From the NCBI GenBank assembly GCA_963930655.1, contig OZ005617.1, positions 19,394,068 to 19,458,067 of the forward strand: a DNA stretch of 64,000 nt, written 5' to 3'. Of this stretch, positions 1 through 12,828 are shown piece by piece; within the stretch, counting starts at the first letter, position 1, and every line of letters starts with the position of its first letter. Made by a program: the position numbers and the translations under genes. A model generated the notes under the pieces. The model did no database searches. It was not told where the DNA came from and worked only from the letters and a program-made list of their open reading frames with translations. This DNA is from Myrica gale (lineage: Eukaryota; Streptophyta; Magnoliopsida; Fagales; Myricaceae).

Positions 1-798
1 ACTCTGGAAAGTGGGTGTTTATTGAGTGAGGTTTACTGTTGTTATTAACATTAGTCTTTGACTACTGTTATAGGCACCTATGATGCATTTTTTTATTTTG
101 TTTTCATTCTATTCAGAGTTAAACCATGTTTGATTATCATTGTTACTTGAGGTGTTGGATTATTGTTAGTAATTATAAAAGTTACCATTTGGGTGATCGC
201 AGATACTAATTGAAGCATGCAATGTAGATTCTGGGTATTAGTAATTTTGTTCCTCAGTTTAGATCTTTCTTGTTATTTACATTTATTCCATAATTCCAGT
301 AAAGTTTGATTTCACATTTCTGCATAGAGCAGCTTAAGAAAAATAGGGATTTATTATTATCGAGATTTATCTTGTACTATCCCGATTTAGTTGATGTCTG
401 AGGGAAAGAAAACCAAATTATCTGCTTTATTATGCTAGCTAGTTTTTGTAGGATTGGTTGCTTCTCTGGGCTTGTAAGCTGCTCTGTCGTACTTTGGTGT
501 TGTGTAATTAGAATATAAGCCTCTATTAATCAAAAGATAGCATCAATTCCTCTCTCATCAATTGATAAAGCTGAGCTAGCGAAGATAAGCATTGTAGTTG
601 AGAGAAACTAGAAATTGAGTAAATTGTAGGAAGAATGTAAAATTTCATTGGACTGGAGAATATGTACGTGAAATATGTTTGCAGCCAAAGAATAATTGTA
701 GCTGTCTAAATGTCTGATTGCTCAAAATCTGCTATTATCAAAAAATTTCTTGTCTCTTTTGCTTTGGAAGTACTAAGTCAATTGGCTTGGGTGTGCAG
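1..798 (+). other. Intron of the ATP synthase gamma gene (5' end outside window)
   Basis: AT-rich DNA without recognisable exons, ending in a pyrimidine-poor acceptor (GTGTGCAG) just before the 44-bp exon at 799. The first coding exon with the transit peptide is expected before the window. Confidence 0.6.
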
Positions 799-3700
799 GG
801 AGCAGGTCCCTCTGGGAGTGCGCTCAATATCAACTCAAATTGGTAAGAATCACCGTTCTCATGTAGTAGCTGTCTTTCTCTTCTTTTATAGACTTGCATT
901 ATACTGCCTTATGGTTACTCGGAGATAAACTTTTGCTAATTTTGGTGCTTTTTTATATTCACAGTCAGAACCCGAATGAAGAGTGTGAAAAATATCCAGA
1001 AAATTACAAAAGCAATGAAAATGGTTGCAGCCTCAAAACTTAGAGCAATTCAAGTTAGAGCTGAAAACTCTCGTGGCCTGTGGCAGCCATTTACCGCCCT
1101 TCTTGGCGACACTCCAAGTATGTTTATCAAATATCCTTTATTTTTTATCTAAGACATTTGTGTTATATCTCATCCAATGTTATTTTCAGCTTCACTTTTC
1201 CTTATATAGTTCTACAAACTTCACCTCAATGGTTCACCTGTTCTTGTTTTATTGATATCATCTTGTAGCCATATATCATATCCTGCTCTTTTAAATGGTG
1301 TTATCAGTGTTTCTCATGGAGTTATGGTTGAGGAGATGTGAATAAAATAAGCTCCATCCAAGCAATATTGGCGAATTTTTGTTCTGCAGATGCTTTACTT
1401 TTTACTGTTATTGTACATTGAAATGAAAAGATGCATAGAATGGATCTCTTCAAGGATAAGAGACTGATACTATATATTAGAACTTGGTTATATAGGTTAG
1501 AAGAAACATTGGTCTAGATACATGTATATGTGCACCACACACACACACACTGATACCCGCTCTCAATATTTTCTCAATCTGTGTTCGTTAACCTAATTGT
1601 GCCAAAAATTTCTCTAAAATCTCTGTGAAAAGATGTTACCTTCTTTTCTAGCCTAGTGGGTAAACAATGTTCGGCAGTTTTCTTCCTAGGAAAAGTTAGG
1701 GAGTGATAGTGCCAATGAGTTTTAGTTCTAAGGCACCTGCTCCCCTTCTAAGAAGGAGGTGGAGGTTGAAATTGTAGTTCAAAACTCATTAGGTGCTGGT
1801 GTAACTGAAATTAAAAAAACAGTGGATTGAAAGTTTTGTTTTGGTATTTTGCTTTCAAGATTTGAAATTAGGGTTTTATATCCTACTTGATTGATACTAT
1901 CTTATGTGTGAGGAGGTATGTTTTTATGAACTTTCAAATGTGGAAGGAGGCATGTGTGAGGACAAATATTCACACCATGCTTGGGGGGCATTCATTTCTC
2001 TTATGCATTTGCTCTGCCCTTGCATGACCATGATTGCAGAAGTCATCAAATATTTCTTAAATTTTTAGTGAATTTTTACTGTATTCCTTTTTACGTTTGA
2101 ACATGTGGTAAAAAATTGGGCGAAAATTCCTTTAAAACCAATTGAGAGAGAACTTGCACTAGAATTTATCCAGCTCATGTTAACAAGGAGGGGATAAATA
2201 TAATTGTCTCACTGATATTCAATTGAAACAATACAAGATAGATCTACAATCACCCTGGACAGGAGTTCTAGTCCCACCCTTCAAATTGAGGGTACCCAGG
2301 GAGTTTTTTTTTCTTCTCTATAGTGATGTTTATTGTTTGGTGGTCCTATGGTTACTCTTTCTATTCTTTATTTTCTTCCTTTATGACAAATGCATTTTTT
2401 TCCATCTCAAATTTCTGTTTCCCTAATGGGCTTCATTTCATTGCAATCGTAGGTGTTGACGTGAAGAAGAATGTTATTGTTACCATCTCTTCAGACAAAG
2501 GTCTTTGTGGTGGGATCAACTCTACATCAGTCAAGACGAGCAAGGCTTTGCACAAGTTGACTTCTGGTATTTCTTGCATGCCAATGCCTTATCTTTGTTG
2601 TTACCAAATATTTGTTGCTATCTGAAATCAAACTTATTCTACTGTCACAGGTCCTGACAAAGAAGCTAACTATGTCGTTTTGGGAGAAAAGGCAAAGGCT
2701 CAAATGATTCGTGACTCAAAGAAGTACATTGCGGTATCCATAACTGAGTTGCAGAAAAATCCTTTGAATTATACCCAGGTTAGTCTCTTTTCTGTCCTGC
2801 CACCATGTATTACAGGACAGATATTTTTCTTGTTTGTCTACACATGTGCATGCGAATTCTGAAGGCTTATCTTGTCGTAACTGTATATTGAGGAAAGCGA
2901 ATAAAATAGTGATGTTAGGAGTATGCTTACAATCTCTTGCTTTTTGGTATTATATTCTGAGGATTTCTGGATACCAGTTCAAATTAAGTTCATGTACCAT
3001 ATATCAGAAGATTTCCATTTCTGTGGCCTTCCACTTAAACTTATCCTTGGTAGTTCATGCTCAATTCGTTGGCTGTTCTATATGGCCAGTGTATATTGAG
3101 TTTTTAGTTCAAATTAAATTAATTAACCATGTTAGAAGATTTTCATTTCTTCTTGTGGCCTTCCACTTAAACTTGTCCTTGTTAGTTCATGCTGAAGTTG
3201 TTGGCTGTTCTATATGGCCAGTGTACATTGAGTTTTTAATCTTTTTTCTTGGAAAATATAAATCTTAGTTAGTGAAACGTGAGTAACGAATGAGTGTGGG
3301 CAAAGCCCATAGAAACATGCAAACTGCAACCAATGCGGTAGCAGCTGGGTTGGGCAATAAGCCCAATAAAAGGAAGATAAACATAGGCCAAAAGAGGAGA
3401 CCAAAGGGCCTCACGAATTGCCTTCTCTCAGGACAGAGAATGGATGGAACCGCGAATGGTGGATGGTATTGTTGTTTATGCAGTGGGTATGAAAATTGTG
3501 CACCGTGACCTTGTTGGCTGCCTATTGCACATCTGAAGGAGCTCGCAAAGGAGATCTCTAATGCAAGAGCAAAATGGGGCTTAATCTCCTTCACAACAGT
3601 TATGCGGATCTGTAATGAGACCGAGGTATATTTGGTGTTCCATGGCCACAATAGACTGTTCCGTTACATGGTCATAATCGATAGAAATGGGGCTTAAAGT

Positions 3701-5691
3701 CTCACTCACAGGTTCGGTTACATGGCCATAATCGACCATTCTACTCTCTAGGATCCTTGCTGGAGGATGTAGAGGGGTGATCTGTGAGAAATAAGCATAA
3801 AAGACCAAACTACCTGGATCGCTATCTTCAAAAGGACAGGGGAGGGCAACAATATACAGGGGAACCAAAAAAGTGTGAGACCCAAGTGCAACGGGCAGGT
3901 GCTTGGATTACACTGGCCGAGTGAATGATTGCCAGCTCAGGGGAAGGGAGTGGAGTTGAGGTCGAAGATGGTTGGGGGGAGGGTGGCACAGATAAGATGG
4001 CAGTGGAACGAGGAAAGAGAAGCCGAGATCAAGAAGAGGAGAAGGAGACATCCTGCAGATGGACTCAATGTGGAAGAAAGAGGGATGACAAGGGGTCCAG
4101 AAAAGAGAGGCGACTCCTCTTTCTCATGGGAGGGCTCTTGGGGTCCCAATAGTACATTGAGTTTTTAATTGCCCCCCCCCACCCCCCAACACACGCGCGC
4201 ACACAACAAGGAAAAAAAAATCTTGTTTTTTGCTTATCTGAGATATATCCAACAGCATTTATAAATGTTGAAGACTTTATATTATCAGATGTAGAATTAC
4301 TTCCACTCCTGTTCCATTTAAATTGTTGTCCTTTCAGGTCTCTGTTGTGGCAGATGACATTTTAAAGAATGTTGAGTATGATGCTTTGAGGATTGTCTTC
4401 AACAAGTTCCAGTCAGTTGTCTCATTTCTCCCAACAACAGCGACTGTTTTATCTCCTGAGGTAATGGGAATGTTGCACTTCAATAAGTGTGAGCTTTTTA
4501 TTTTGTATGCCAGTCCTTGTTCTGCTTCGGGTAATCTTACTGTTATACCACTATACTTATCTAGATTGTGGAAAGAGAGGCTGAATCTGGTGGAAGGCTT
4601 GGTGAGCTCGACTCTTATGAGATTGAAGGTGGTGACACAAAGTCAGAAGTACTGCAGAATCTGACAGAGTTCCAATTTTCATGTGTAAGTCCATAATTGC
4701 TGAAAATAAATTCTGTTTGATTTTTACTTTGGATTGGCTTTACTGTTTCCTATAACAGGCAAATATTCTTGCATGGCATTAATCTTACAGTCTGTGTAGA
4801 AGCTTAATGTTGGTTCTAGAAATTTGAGCGTGCCTAGGAGTCATCAATGTTGACTAAGTTTCTACAATTATCTGATATTTTGATGATTTGCCGAGCAGTA
4901 GTGCCAAGGCAATGTTTCTTACTGGGTCAGGTCGTGGTTGGAATTAAGATCCATCTTGTTGGAATAATGGTAATGAGACTTTGAATTCAAACACCTCATG
5001 GACTTGAGCTTTAAAATCCATATTGTACTTGGCTGACAATCGTCTATCATGCTGTAGGTATTGCTTCAAAATTTCAGTTTTACTTTTCTTTTTGGTGTCC
5101 GAGTTACTAAGCAGCAGTATTATGCAACTACAAATCATATTATCAATAACTAAGATGTTTATTACTTGTAATTCTTGTAGTGATTCTGAGTGATTTTACT
5201 GGAGAAATTTGCCATGTTTCCCTCAGGTCATGTTCAATGCTGTGTTGGAGAATGCTTGCAGTGAGCAAGGAGCTAGAATGTCTGCCATGGATAGCTCAAG
5301 CAGAAATGCTGGCGATATGCTTGATCGTCTCACACTCACTTACAACAGGTCTCTTTCACCTCCCCCCCCCCCTCTCCCAAAACATACACACGTGAATACA
5401 GGCATGCACAACGTCCGCACGAGCATAAACTAACTCTCAATTCCCCAAACCGTCCATACACTATCAAAGAATCTTTGAAAGAATTTGAGAAAAGTGACTT
5501 GGTTACTCGTATTGGTTAATTGATTTATTATCTTTCTGTTTTATTCGCTGGTAGAATGTGATATACACTTTTATCTACTGTTATTTCTAATCTGCATTGT
5601 TTATCTTTTCACTTGTGACAGAACTCGGCAAGCATCTATTACCACCGAATTGACTGAGATTATATCTGGAGCATCAGCACTTGAAGGTTAA
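799..5691 (+). CDS. ATPC: Mitochondrial ATP synthase gamma subunit (5'-truncated by window)
   Basis: Central rotor-shaft subunit of the F1 part of mitochondrial ATP synthase. Eight exons with GT-AG borders and a continuous frame: 799-842, 965-1117, 2453-2566, 2651-2778, 4338-4460, 4565-4684, 5227-5348, 5622-5691 (TAA). They encode about 290 residues. Recognisable family stretches are [20 protein letters not shown] near the start, [12 protein letters not shown] in exon 3, [20 protein letters not shown] across exons 4-5, and the C-terminal [20 protein letters not shown] plus [15 protein letters not shown], the helix that lies in the alpha3beta3 hub. Plant gamma subunits have about 325 residues, so roughly 35 N-terminal residues, including the transit peptide, should be encoded before position 1. 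The mitochondrial rather than plastid form is inferred from the VRSISTQ presequence junction and the lack of the chloroplast redox-loop insert. Counting visible introns, intron 5 (2779-4337) is unusually long and carries a tandem repeat and an insertion. Confidence 0.95.
2978..3240. repeat. Two-copy tandem repeat, period 128 bp, in ATPC intron 5
   Basis: Units 2978-3105 and 3106-3240 share a colinear order of words: GTTCAAATTAA, AGAAGATTT, GTGGCCTTCCACTTAAACTT, GTTGGCTGTTCTATATGGCC, ACATTGAGTTTTTA. The second unit ends in the sequence that became the target duplication of the insertion at 3241. Confidence 0.8.
3241..4151 (-). mobile_element. 911-bp insertion with 18-bp target duplication, probable truncated retroposon
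   Basis: The 18-mer GTACATTGAGTTTTTAAT occurs at 3223-3240 and again, perfectly, at 4152-4169, bracketing a block that interrupts the intron. Read on the minus strand the block ends in a short A-rich tail (AAGAAAAAAG) next to the duplication, as expected for target-primed reverse transcription of a LINE-class element. No reverse-transcriptase motif survives, so the family is not assigned. The short ORFs inside it on either strand look non-coding. Confidence 0.65.
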
Positions 5692-6357
5692 TTGCAGAAA
5701 ACCTCCACCAACTTTTAGTAAATCACAGACGTTGACGAAATAATATCTCAGTGGAGGCTTTCCCTCGAACTTCATAGTGTTACCTTTTGAGATTCTCTTT
5801 TTGGTTCTTAAGGTACAATAATAATTATGACACTCCTTCCTGGGGAATTCAAATTTTCATTTTTAAACGGTATTGTATTTACCGAGTGTCAATCTCCTTC
5901 CGGGGAATTCAAAATTTCATTGTGAACGGTTTTAATTGATTTATGATTCTCTTGTTTTCCATTTATGCGCAGTAGAATTCCTCTTTTAATGACTGGATTT
6001 GGGGCTCGTCACTTGTTTCATCTTTTGAGCAAATCTCTGGCTGATTGACCATCTGCTGTTTTCTCCTCTTGCGGTGTTGAATAAGTGTAGCCTGTGTCTC
6101 GGGGTAAGGCTCAAAGAAAACGCCTCGTGCATGACTGTATACCTACATGTTCTGGAGTTAGTTCTGTGGCATGGGTTTTTTCTTTCGTTGGGAAAAAAAG
6201 GAAGAGAAACAAAGTCGGTAGGTACAACCAAGTGCCGTGAAAACTTGGAGTCGAAATCTAGGTGTTAACTGTAAAATGTTCATGCACAAGTAGAAGAAAA
6301 CACCATTGGTTCAACTCTTCCCTGGTGGACTAGCGAGAAACTTTTTGTGGGCTGCTG

Positions 6358-6484
6358 TTTTTTTTTTAGCAATACTTGGGACTTTATTGATAACTCGGAA
6401 CAAAGATTACCCATCAGGGGGATCATATCTTGCATACACCCGTGGGGGTAAGAGGTAAATAGCTCGCTATTGCGGGGAACTTTA
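6358..6484 (-). mobile_element. 127-bp poly(A) retroposon with 11-bp target duplication
   Basis: GTGGGCTGCTG stands at 6347-6357 and 6485-6495. Directly after the first copy comes a run of ten T (6358-6367), that is a poly(A) tail on the minus strand, preceded there by an AATAAA signal (TATCAATAAAGTCCC). This is the picture of a heavily 5'-truncated LINE or a SINE inserted about 0.7 kb downstream of ATPC. Confidence 0.7.
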
Positions 6485-6622
6485 GTGGGCTGCTGCTGTT
6501 TGCCGGCTAGACGCATTCCCGATTCTTCGGTTTTGTGTTTTCTTTGATTTTTTTTTTTTACAAACAGAATAAAGCTTCTGGTGGACCAGCGAAAGAACCT
6601 AAACAGATCAGAATAAACAGGC

Positions 6623-6773
6623 AAATTTTATTTGGCCGGATAGAGGGGAAAGAAAACAGCAAAAGCAAAGCAAATTTCGGAGGAAGCTTCGTTCAAATTT
6701 TATTTGGCCGGTAGCTACCTTAGAGGGGAAAGAAAACAGCAAAAGCAAAGCAAGTTTAGGAGGAAGCTTCGTT
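6623..6773. repeat. Two-copy tandem repeat, about 72-79 bp
   Basis: Units 6623-6694 and 6695-6773 share AAATTTTATTTGGCCGG, then AGAGGGGAAAGAAAACAGCA, AAAGCAAAGCAA and GGAGGAAGCTTCGTT. The second unit has a few extra bases (TAGCTACCT). Confidence 0.85.
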
Positions 6774-6873
6774 ATGGGAGACGAGATTTTTGCCCATCTT
6801 AGCTTGTTTGGTTGGTTACTATACGTCGATAGCACACCAACTCACTAAACGGGCTATGCCGCTACGTATCAAA

Positions 6874-7250
6874 TGTTAGGTGGTCTCGGGCTTTCTCAAG
6901 GTCAAAAGCTAGTTCAAGAGTTGAAGTTTTCTCTCACACTTATAAACTGACTACCAGCCCATTCCACAACCGATGTGGGACAATCCCAACAATCTCCCCC
7001 ACACATTGGGCCCTGGGTTGGGTCAACCCTAACAATCTCCCCCTCAAATCGGGCCCTGGGTTGGGTGAAGACAACCCGTTTCTCCCATGGATTATTGGGT
7101 CCGAGACTTGTTGGTAAATCTGGGCTCCAATACCAGTGTTAGGTGGTCTTGGGCCTTCTTAACTCCAAAAGCTAGCTCAAGAGGTGAGATTTTTCCTCAC
7201 TTAAATTTACCATCAACCCTTTCTACAACTGATGTGGGACAACACAAACA
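6874..7250 (-). mobile_element. TRIM retrotransposon (complete, minus orientation)
   Basis: Terminal-repeat retrotransposon in miniature with no coding capacity. The LTRs are 6874-6991 (118 bp) and 7137-7250 (114 bp), both starting TGTTAGGTGGTCT on the plus strand. The flanking 5-bp duplication TCAAA is perfect (6869-6873 and 7251-7255). Read on the minus strand, the upstream LTR is followed at once by a primer-binding-like site starting CTGGTATTGGAGCCC (7136-7122). The internal region is 145 bp and contains an internal duplication of a GGGCCCTGGGTTGGGT word. Confidence 0.85.
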
Positions 7251-7394
7251 TCAAATTGTCAGGTAAGTCATTGAGACAACTCATACTGGGAATCACGAGC
7301 TACCTATAAACCTGCTGTTGGCTACTACTCCTTATGAGAGAGAGAGAGAACCCTTTACGGGTCCAATTTTTTTTTTTCTCCGCAAACACCTCCA

Positions 7395-10300
7395 TTACTG
7401 CCTTACATCGCAGTTGACAACGGGGGGAGGTAAACGAGCCAAATCAATCAAACCATATACATCTTCCGTAGCACACCACCGAGCAAGATGATGGGCACAA
7501 CAATTTGCCATACGGGCCACCCATTGAAGAGACCAAGAAGGTTGAGTTGCTAACCGGTGTCGAATGCATACCACTTCCTCTTCAATAATCCAGTCTGGGC
7601 TAACAGTGGGGTCATTGATTTGTGCAACAAGAATTTGGGCATCACCTTCAAGAGTAACCTTTTCACCTTCCATTGCCGCAAACGCAGACACAACAAGTTT
7701 AGCCGCCAGAGCCTCCCCTTTGAGAGGGTTTGTTCATGCTCTATAGCCAGCATAACAATTAAGAATATGCCCCAGCGAGTTTCGGCACACTGCTGCATAC
7801 ACTAGTTTATTCTGAAAGACAGATACATCAAAATTGATCTTATAGGCAGAATCCACCGGGGAAGTCCATTGCCAGGAACGGTAGGGAATCAAAGAGTGCC
7901 AAGCATGCAAATGCTCATCAACTCTGTATTGAATGGTGGTTTGGATCGTAGGAATATCCACGGGGGCTCCCTTGTGAACCACTCTATTCCGGGTGAACCA
8001 AATGACATCCAACACAATGACAATGAAAAGTATAATCTCAGGCCATAAATGTCGTTGCTGTGAAGGTAAATGACTAGGGTCTAAAACATGGGCCAACCAC
8101 ACTTGGATAGGTCTCCCTTCAAATTCCTCAAAACGCATAGGCCACCGTCCTGTTCGCCAGATCACACAACTAACAGGGCAACTTAGAAATAAATGAGTTG
8201 CCTCTTCACGTTGATCCTTACAAAGAGGACAGTGAGAGGCACTAATATCCGGTGAATGGAGAAAAGTAACCAATTTGCCTCGAAAAGGGAGGGCATCTGT
8301 CATAATTTTCCAAATAAAGAAGCGCAAACAATGCTGAAGAGGAAGTTTCCATATGCACTTCCAGTCAAAACGAATACCATGTAAAGGTCCAGATTGTTGT
8401 TGGAGGCATTGAAATGCAGACTTTACCGAGAACTGACCTTTTGGATCAGGAGTCCATTTCAGGACGTCCGCAGCACCATTGGAATGTAAAGGAAGAGCTA
8501 AAATTGCAGCAGCTGATTGAGAATCAAAACATGTCCTGATGAGATGCTCCTTCCAGCCACCCGAGTCATGGTGGATAAGGTCACTCACATTGTCTACCCC
8601 CCGTGGGAGTAAGGCATGTTCCTTGAGATGAGGGCGAAAATTTGGGAGGGAGGGAATCCACGGGTCACACCAGATATTGATTTGCCTCCCCTGTTTAATG
8701 AACCAGCAGGCCCCTTTAGCTAACACATGTCTAGACTGCATGATGCCTTTCCATATCCAGGTACTATTTGACGCAACAGTGGCTGACATAAAACGCTGGG
8801 TGCCCAGATATTTAGCTCGCAAACTCTGCACCCACAAACAATTAGCATTAGTCATAACTTGCCAGCCAAGCTTGGCAATCATAGCTTGGTTGATATCAAA
8901 TAGTCGTCTGATGCCCAATCCTCCTTGCTCTTTTGGCTGACAAATCGCGCTCCAAGACTTAGGGTGAAAATTCCGAGTTTTACCATCCGCAAAACCCCAC
9001 CAAAAGTTTTTTAATAGAGAGTCAATACTCTTGCATAGTCCTTTGGGAAGCAAGAAAACAGACATGTAATATGAAGGAAGTGCCATAGCCACAGTTTTAA
9101 TAAGAACAGTGCGCCCCGCTTGGGACAAAACTTTCGCTTTCCAGCCTGCCACTTTGCGCTGGACCTTCTCTTTGATAGCCGAGAAGATATTGGTCTTTGA
9201 GGCACAAAAAGATGTTGGCAGCCCAAGATATGTTCCTAGAGTCGTGGATGTTTGGAGCCGCATGATAGAGCAAAGGTGGGAGGCATAGGCCGAGTCCATA
9301 TTTCAGCTAAAGGACATATAAGATTTGTGGAGGTTGATTGTTTGCCCGATCCACATTTGGAACGAAGAGAGTAACTCACGTAAAACAGTGGCTTCACCAA
9401 TGTTGGCCCTGCAAAAAAACATAAGATCATCTGCAAATAAGAGATGTGAAATTGGGGGGGCTGTTCGACCGATTTTGACACCATGAAGAGATCCAGCTTG
9501 CTCTGCAGAGTGCACCTTGCGGGAAAGGACTTCCATGACTAGAATAAACAAAAACGGTGAGAGAGGATCGCCTTGTCGAAGGCCTCTCGTGGGTTGAAAG
9601 AAGCCGAAAGGACTACCGTTAAGCAAGATAGAGATTACCGTTAAGCAAGATAGAGAAGGATACGGTAGAAATACATTGAAACACAAGCTGTCTCCATTTA
9701 GCAGAAAAACCAAAGCACCGGAGGACCTCATCAAGGAAACTCCAACTGACCTTATCGTACGCCTTTTCAAGGTCAATCTTTAGTGCCATAAGACCCCCAC
9801 GACCTTGTTTCCTTTGAAGGGTATGCAGCAGCTCATGAACCAAAATAGAGTTTTCTTGGATATGCCGATTAGGAACAAAGACATTCTGAGCCGAAGAGAT
9901 CAAACGTGACATAAGAGGTTTCAGTCTCGATGTCATGATTTTGGAAAGAATCTTATACGCCACATTACAGAGACTTATGGGCCTAAAGTGGGTGACCAGT
10001 GAGGGGTGATCCTGTTTCGGGATCAAAACAATATTCGTGTGGTTAAGCTCTTTAAGGAGATATCCAGATTCGAAAAACTTTTGAACCATCGCCACCACCT
10101 CCACTTTGATTGAGGACCAATAAGTCTGGTAAAAAAGAGCAGAGAAACCGTCTGGTCCCGGGGCTTTGTTAGGGCCCAAGCTACGAACCGACCCCCAAAT
10201 TTCCTCTTCCGAAGGGCATCTACAAAGATTCAAATTATCTTCAGGGGTAATCAGAGAAGGCAGCAAGTTGTTCAGATTTGCAGGAAAAGCCAAAGGAGTG

Positions 10301-11482
10301 CTTGAGAACAGGTCTTTAAAGTGAGTTACAAGATGTCCCCCAATGCCTTCCCTATTCTCCAACCACTGCTCATCCGGCGTAAGAAGAGCAACAATAGAGT
10401 TACGCCTCCTCCGGACTATAGTGGAAAGGTGGAAGAACCTAGTGTTAAGGTCCGGAGTGGTTAACCATGTCACGCGGGATTTTTGGCGCCATAATTGCTC
10501 TTCACGCTTCAGTTCTTCCCCCAATCTATCCTGTAAGTTTTGTTCAGCACCAAGCATCCAACTTAGCCATGGGTGCTGCTGTAAAATATCCAAATCCCTC
10601 TGCAATTTTCGAATATTCTCTCCAATAACACCAAAATGCGAGCGGTTCCATTCTTTAAGGGCAACTTTAGTTTTACGTAAGCAATTAACCAATCGATAAC
10701 CCGCTGACCCAGGCCCTTCAAACTGCCACAAATGTGCTACAACATGATGACTCGATGCATCTCGGGTCCAGAATGATTCAAAGCGAAACGGGCGCGGCCC
10801 ACCATCCCATTCACCCATCGTGTCGAGAAGAAGGAGGGCATGATCAAAAGTGGTTCTTGGTAAATGTTTAAGAGTGGCCTGAGGAAACTTAAGACGCCAA
10901 TCGCCATTTGCGACAACTCGGTCAAGCCTCTCTTGAATGAAGGCATTACCAAACCTCCCATTACACCAGGTAAAAGGGTTACCCAGGCAACCAACATCAA
11001 TCATTCCCGTGCTAAGTAGGAATGAGTGGAACCCCGAAACGGAGGGTGAAGCAAGCGGCTTGCCCCCCTGTTTTTCAGATTGAGAAAGAAGGGCATTAAA
11101 GTCCCCAATACATGCCCAGAGGCCCGAGAATAGAGTACCAAGAGAAGACAAATCATACCGTGGGTCCATACACAAAAGTCAGCATCCACCTCAAATGAGC
11201 AGGAGCAGACCACACGTATACAGAGATGAAATGACAATTACTAGAAACAACATCAAAGGGACAGTCTAGCCTACCAGCAACAATAAGTCCACCTTTCTTA
11301 CCCCGGGGAGGACAAACACAAAAGTGGTGGAATCCCAAACGTTGAAGCACAGCTTGTGCATGCTGGATTTTCGTTTCAGCAACACCCAAAATATCAGGAT
11401 TATGCCGTTGAACAACATTCCTGAGAGACCGAACTGCCGCTGCCCTCCCCAGCCCACGACAGTTCCAAAAGATGGCCCTCAT
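7395..11482 (-). pseudogene. LINE ORF2: endonuclease / reverse transcriptase / RNase H, broken
   Basis: Starts at an ATG (11482) overlapping the end of ORF1 by about 80 bases in another frame. The N-terminus MRAIFWNCRGLG and the later CIGDFNALL and RLDRVVANG are endonuclease/exonuclease/phosphatase motifs. The reverse transcriptase shows NKAPGPDGF, FRPISLCNVAYKI, KIDLEKAYDKVSW, RGLRQGDPLSPFLF and the catalytic LLFADDLMFF around 9440. A Cys/His region (SHCPLCK...HLFLSCPVSCVIW, about 8230-8150) and an RNase H-like end follow. The frame is broken near 11165 (single-base shift), near 9635 (22-bp tandem duplication before the RGLRQGDP block), and by TGA at 9303-9305 and at 7734-7736. The encoded protein would have driven retrotransposition by target-primed reverse transcription. 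Confidence 0.88.
9614..9657. repeat. 22-bp tandem duplication breaking the LINE reverse transcriptase
   Basis: ACCGTTAAGCAAGATAGAGA occurs twice head to tail with a 22-bp period. On the minus strand the ILLNG codons are therefore read twice, in two frames, just before the RGLRQGDPLSP motif. Twenty-two is not a multiple of three, so the frame is lost here. Confidence 0.85.
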
Positions 11483-12386
11483 GGCGGAGGGGGGGCATGA
11501 TAAGGCCCGCCACCCCGACCATGTGTTCCTCCAGATTATTGCTAACACCATCGCCCAACTCCTCAAGCAAAGGATTCGACCTGTTGTCAACACACTCCTT
11601 GCTCGGTACACTTCTCTTCCGACGGACAGAGGTGTCCTGAGCATGCGTGCTGTTGAGTAAAACACGCAGCAGTGTGAGAGGAGATGATTCATAGCTGCCC
11701 AAGTGGAATTCCTTACGAACAACACCCAACTTACTGTCAGCCTCCAAGCTGGGACACTTTGGACGACCTCCAAAGTCCTCCAAATCAAGCAGGGCTCGTT
11801 TGCCTATGGAAGGTTTACCCAAAGGGCCGTCGACAATCAGTATAGGCGCAGAGGCAGATTCACCTGCAGTATGGGCCACACGGGCCTTTCTAGTGAAGGC
11901 CTTTTTGTCACCACACACGATGGGCCCATCAGTATTTGTGCAGTCCACCTTAGCCGCAAAGGTGGTGCTGCCCCCCTGGCCAGTAACGATCTCGTCACTG
12001 TTAGAATGCCCAAAGTCAGCGACTAACGGAGAAGGAATGAATGTTTCACAAATATCTGCAGCTTCAGCAATAGGACGCAGCCGTTTAGGTTTAGAAATTG
12101 TTAAAAAATCCTGAAGTGCCCCACACGGGAGTTTGACAGTCTGGTACTCATCCTCAGGCAGAGCTGACATTTTAAGAGGAAAAGGCGAAGCAGCAGGAAC
12201 CGGGGTGGGATTAAGAGTGGACGGGAGAGGCACCAACTTCGAAGTGCCAGAACCACCGTCCGATTCAAGGTCAACCGTGGGGTGGGAACTAGCAGATCCC
12301 ACGTGAAAAGTGGACAGAGTCTGGTTCGGTTCCTTTAGAACTAGTTGGTGGGAACCAGGATCCACTTCTTCACCGAGGTTTGCCAT
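11400..12386 (-). pseudogene. LINE ORF1-like open frame
   Basis: A 328-codon open frame from ATG 12386 (MANLGEEVDPGS) to a stop at 11400, upstream of and overlapping ORF2 on the same strand. The position fits LINE ORF1, which normally binds element RNA. I see no CCHC zinc knuckle or clear RNA-recognition motif; the sequence is rich in Ser, Pro and acidic residues, so it may be only part of the original ORF1. The frame is also open upstream to 13037, but that part reads through the 5' tandem repeat and is not protein-like. Confidence 0.55.
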
Positions 12387-12828
12387 AACACCAACACAGG
12401 AGGGTGAAAGTAAAGCAGAGAGCAGAGTCCACACACACAAACAGAGCACAAAGAACCCGAGGGGAGGTACCAAGCGGATCCACGGCCATGGTAGAAATAA
12501 CCACAGTGGCAGATATGCGGGGGGCACCACATTGAGACAAAGCAAAGCAATGGTATCAATCTCGTACTGACCAACAAGGTTAGAGTTGACATACCAGGTG
12601 TACTTGAGATCTGGGGTGCAACGGAAAGCAGCAGCAAGAAACCAGCGGCCACAGCAGGGAGGCAGCAAGGTAGGGACATACCAGTTGTACGGAAGGCTTG
12701 GGAGGCGACGCAAACCACCAACAGGGAGCCCTTGACCAGACCAAAATAGTAGAACGGGATACCGGGTCGCCGCCTGACCCATCGGCGACACCCACCCCAG
12801 GAGACATGGCGGTAGGCGTAGCTCCCAT

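Noticed and set aside
2834-3268. 144-codon ORF in the ATPC intron
   Set aside because: It is the translation of the 128-bp tandem repeat; the repeated peptide reflects the DNA repeat, not a protein.
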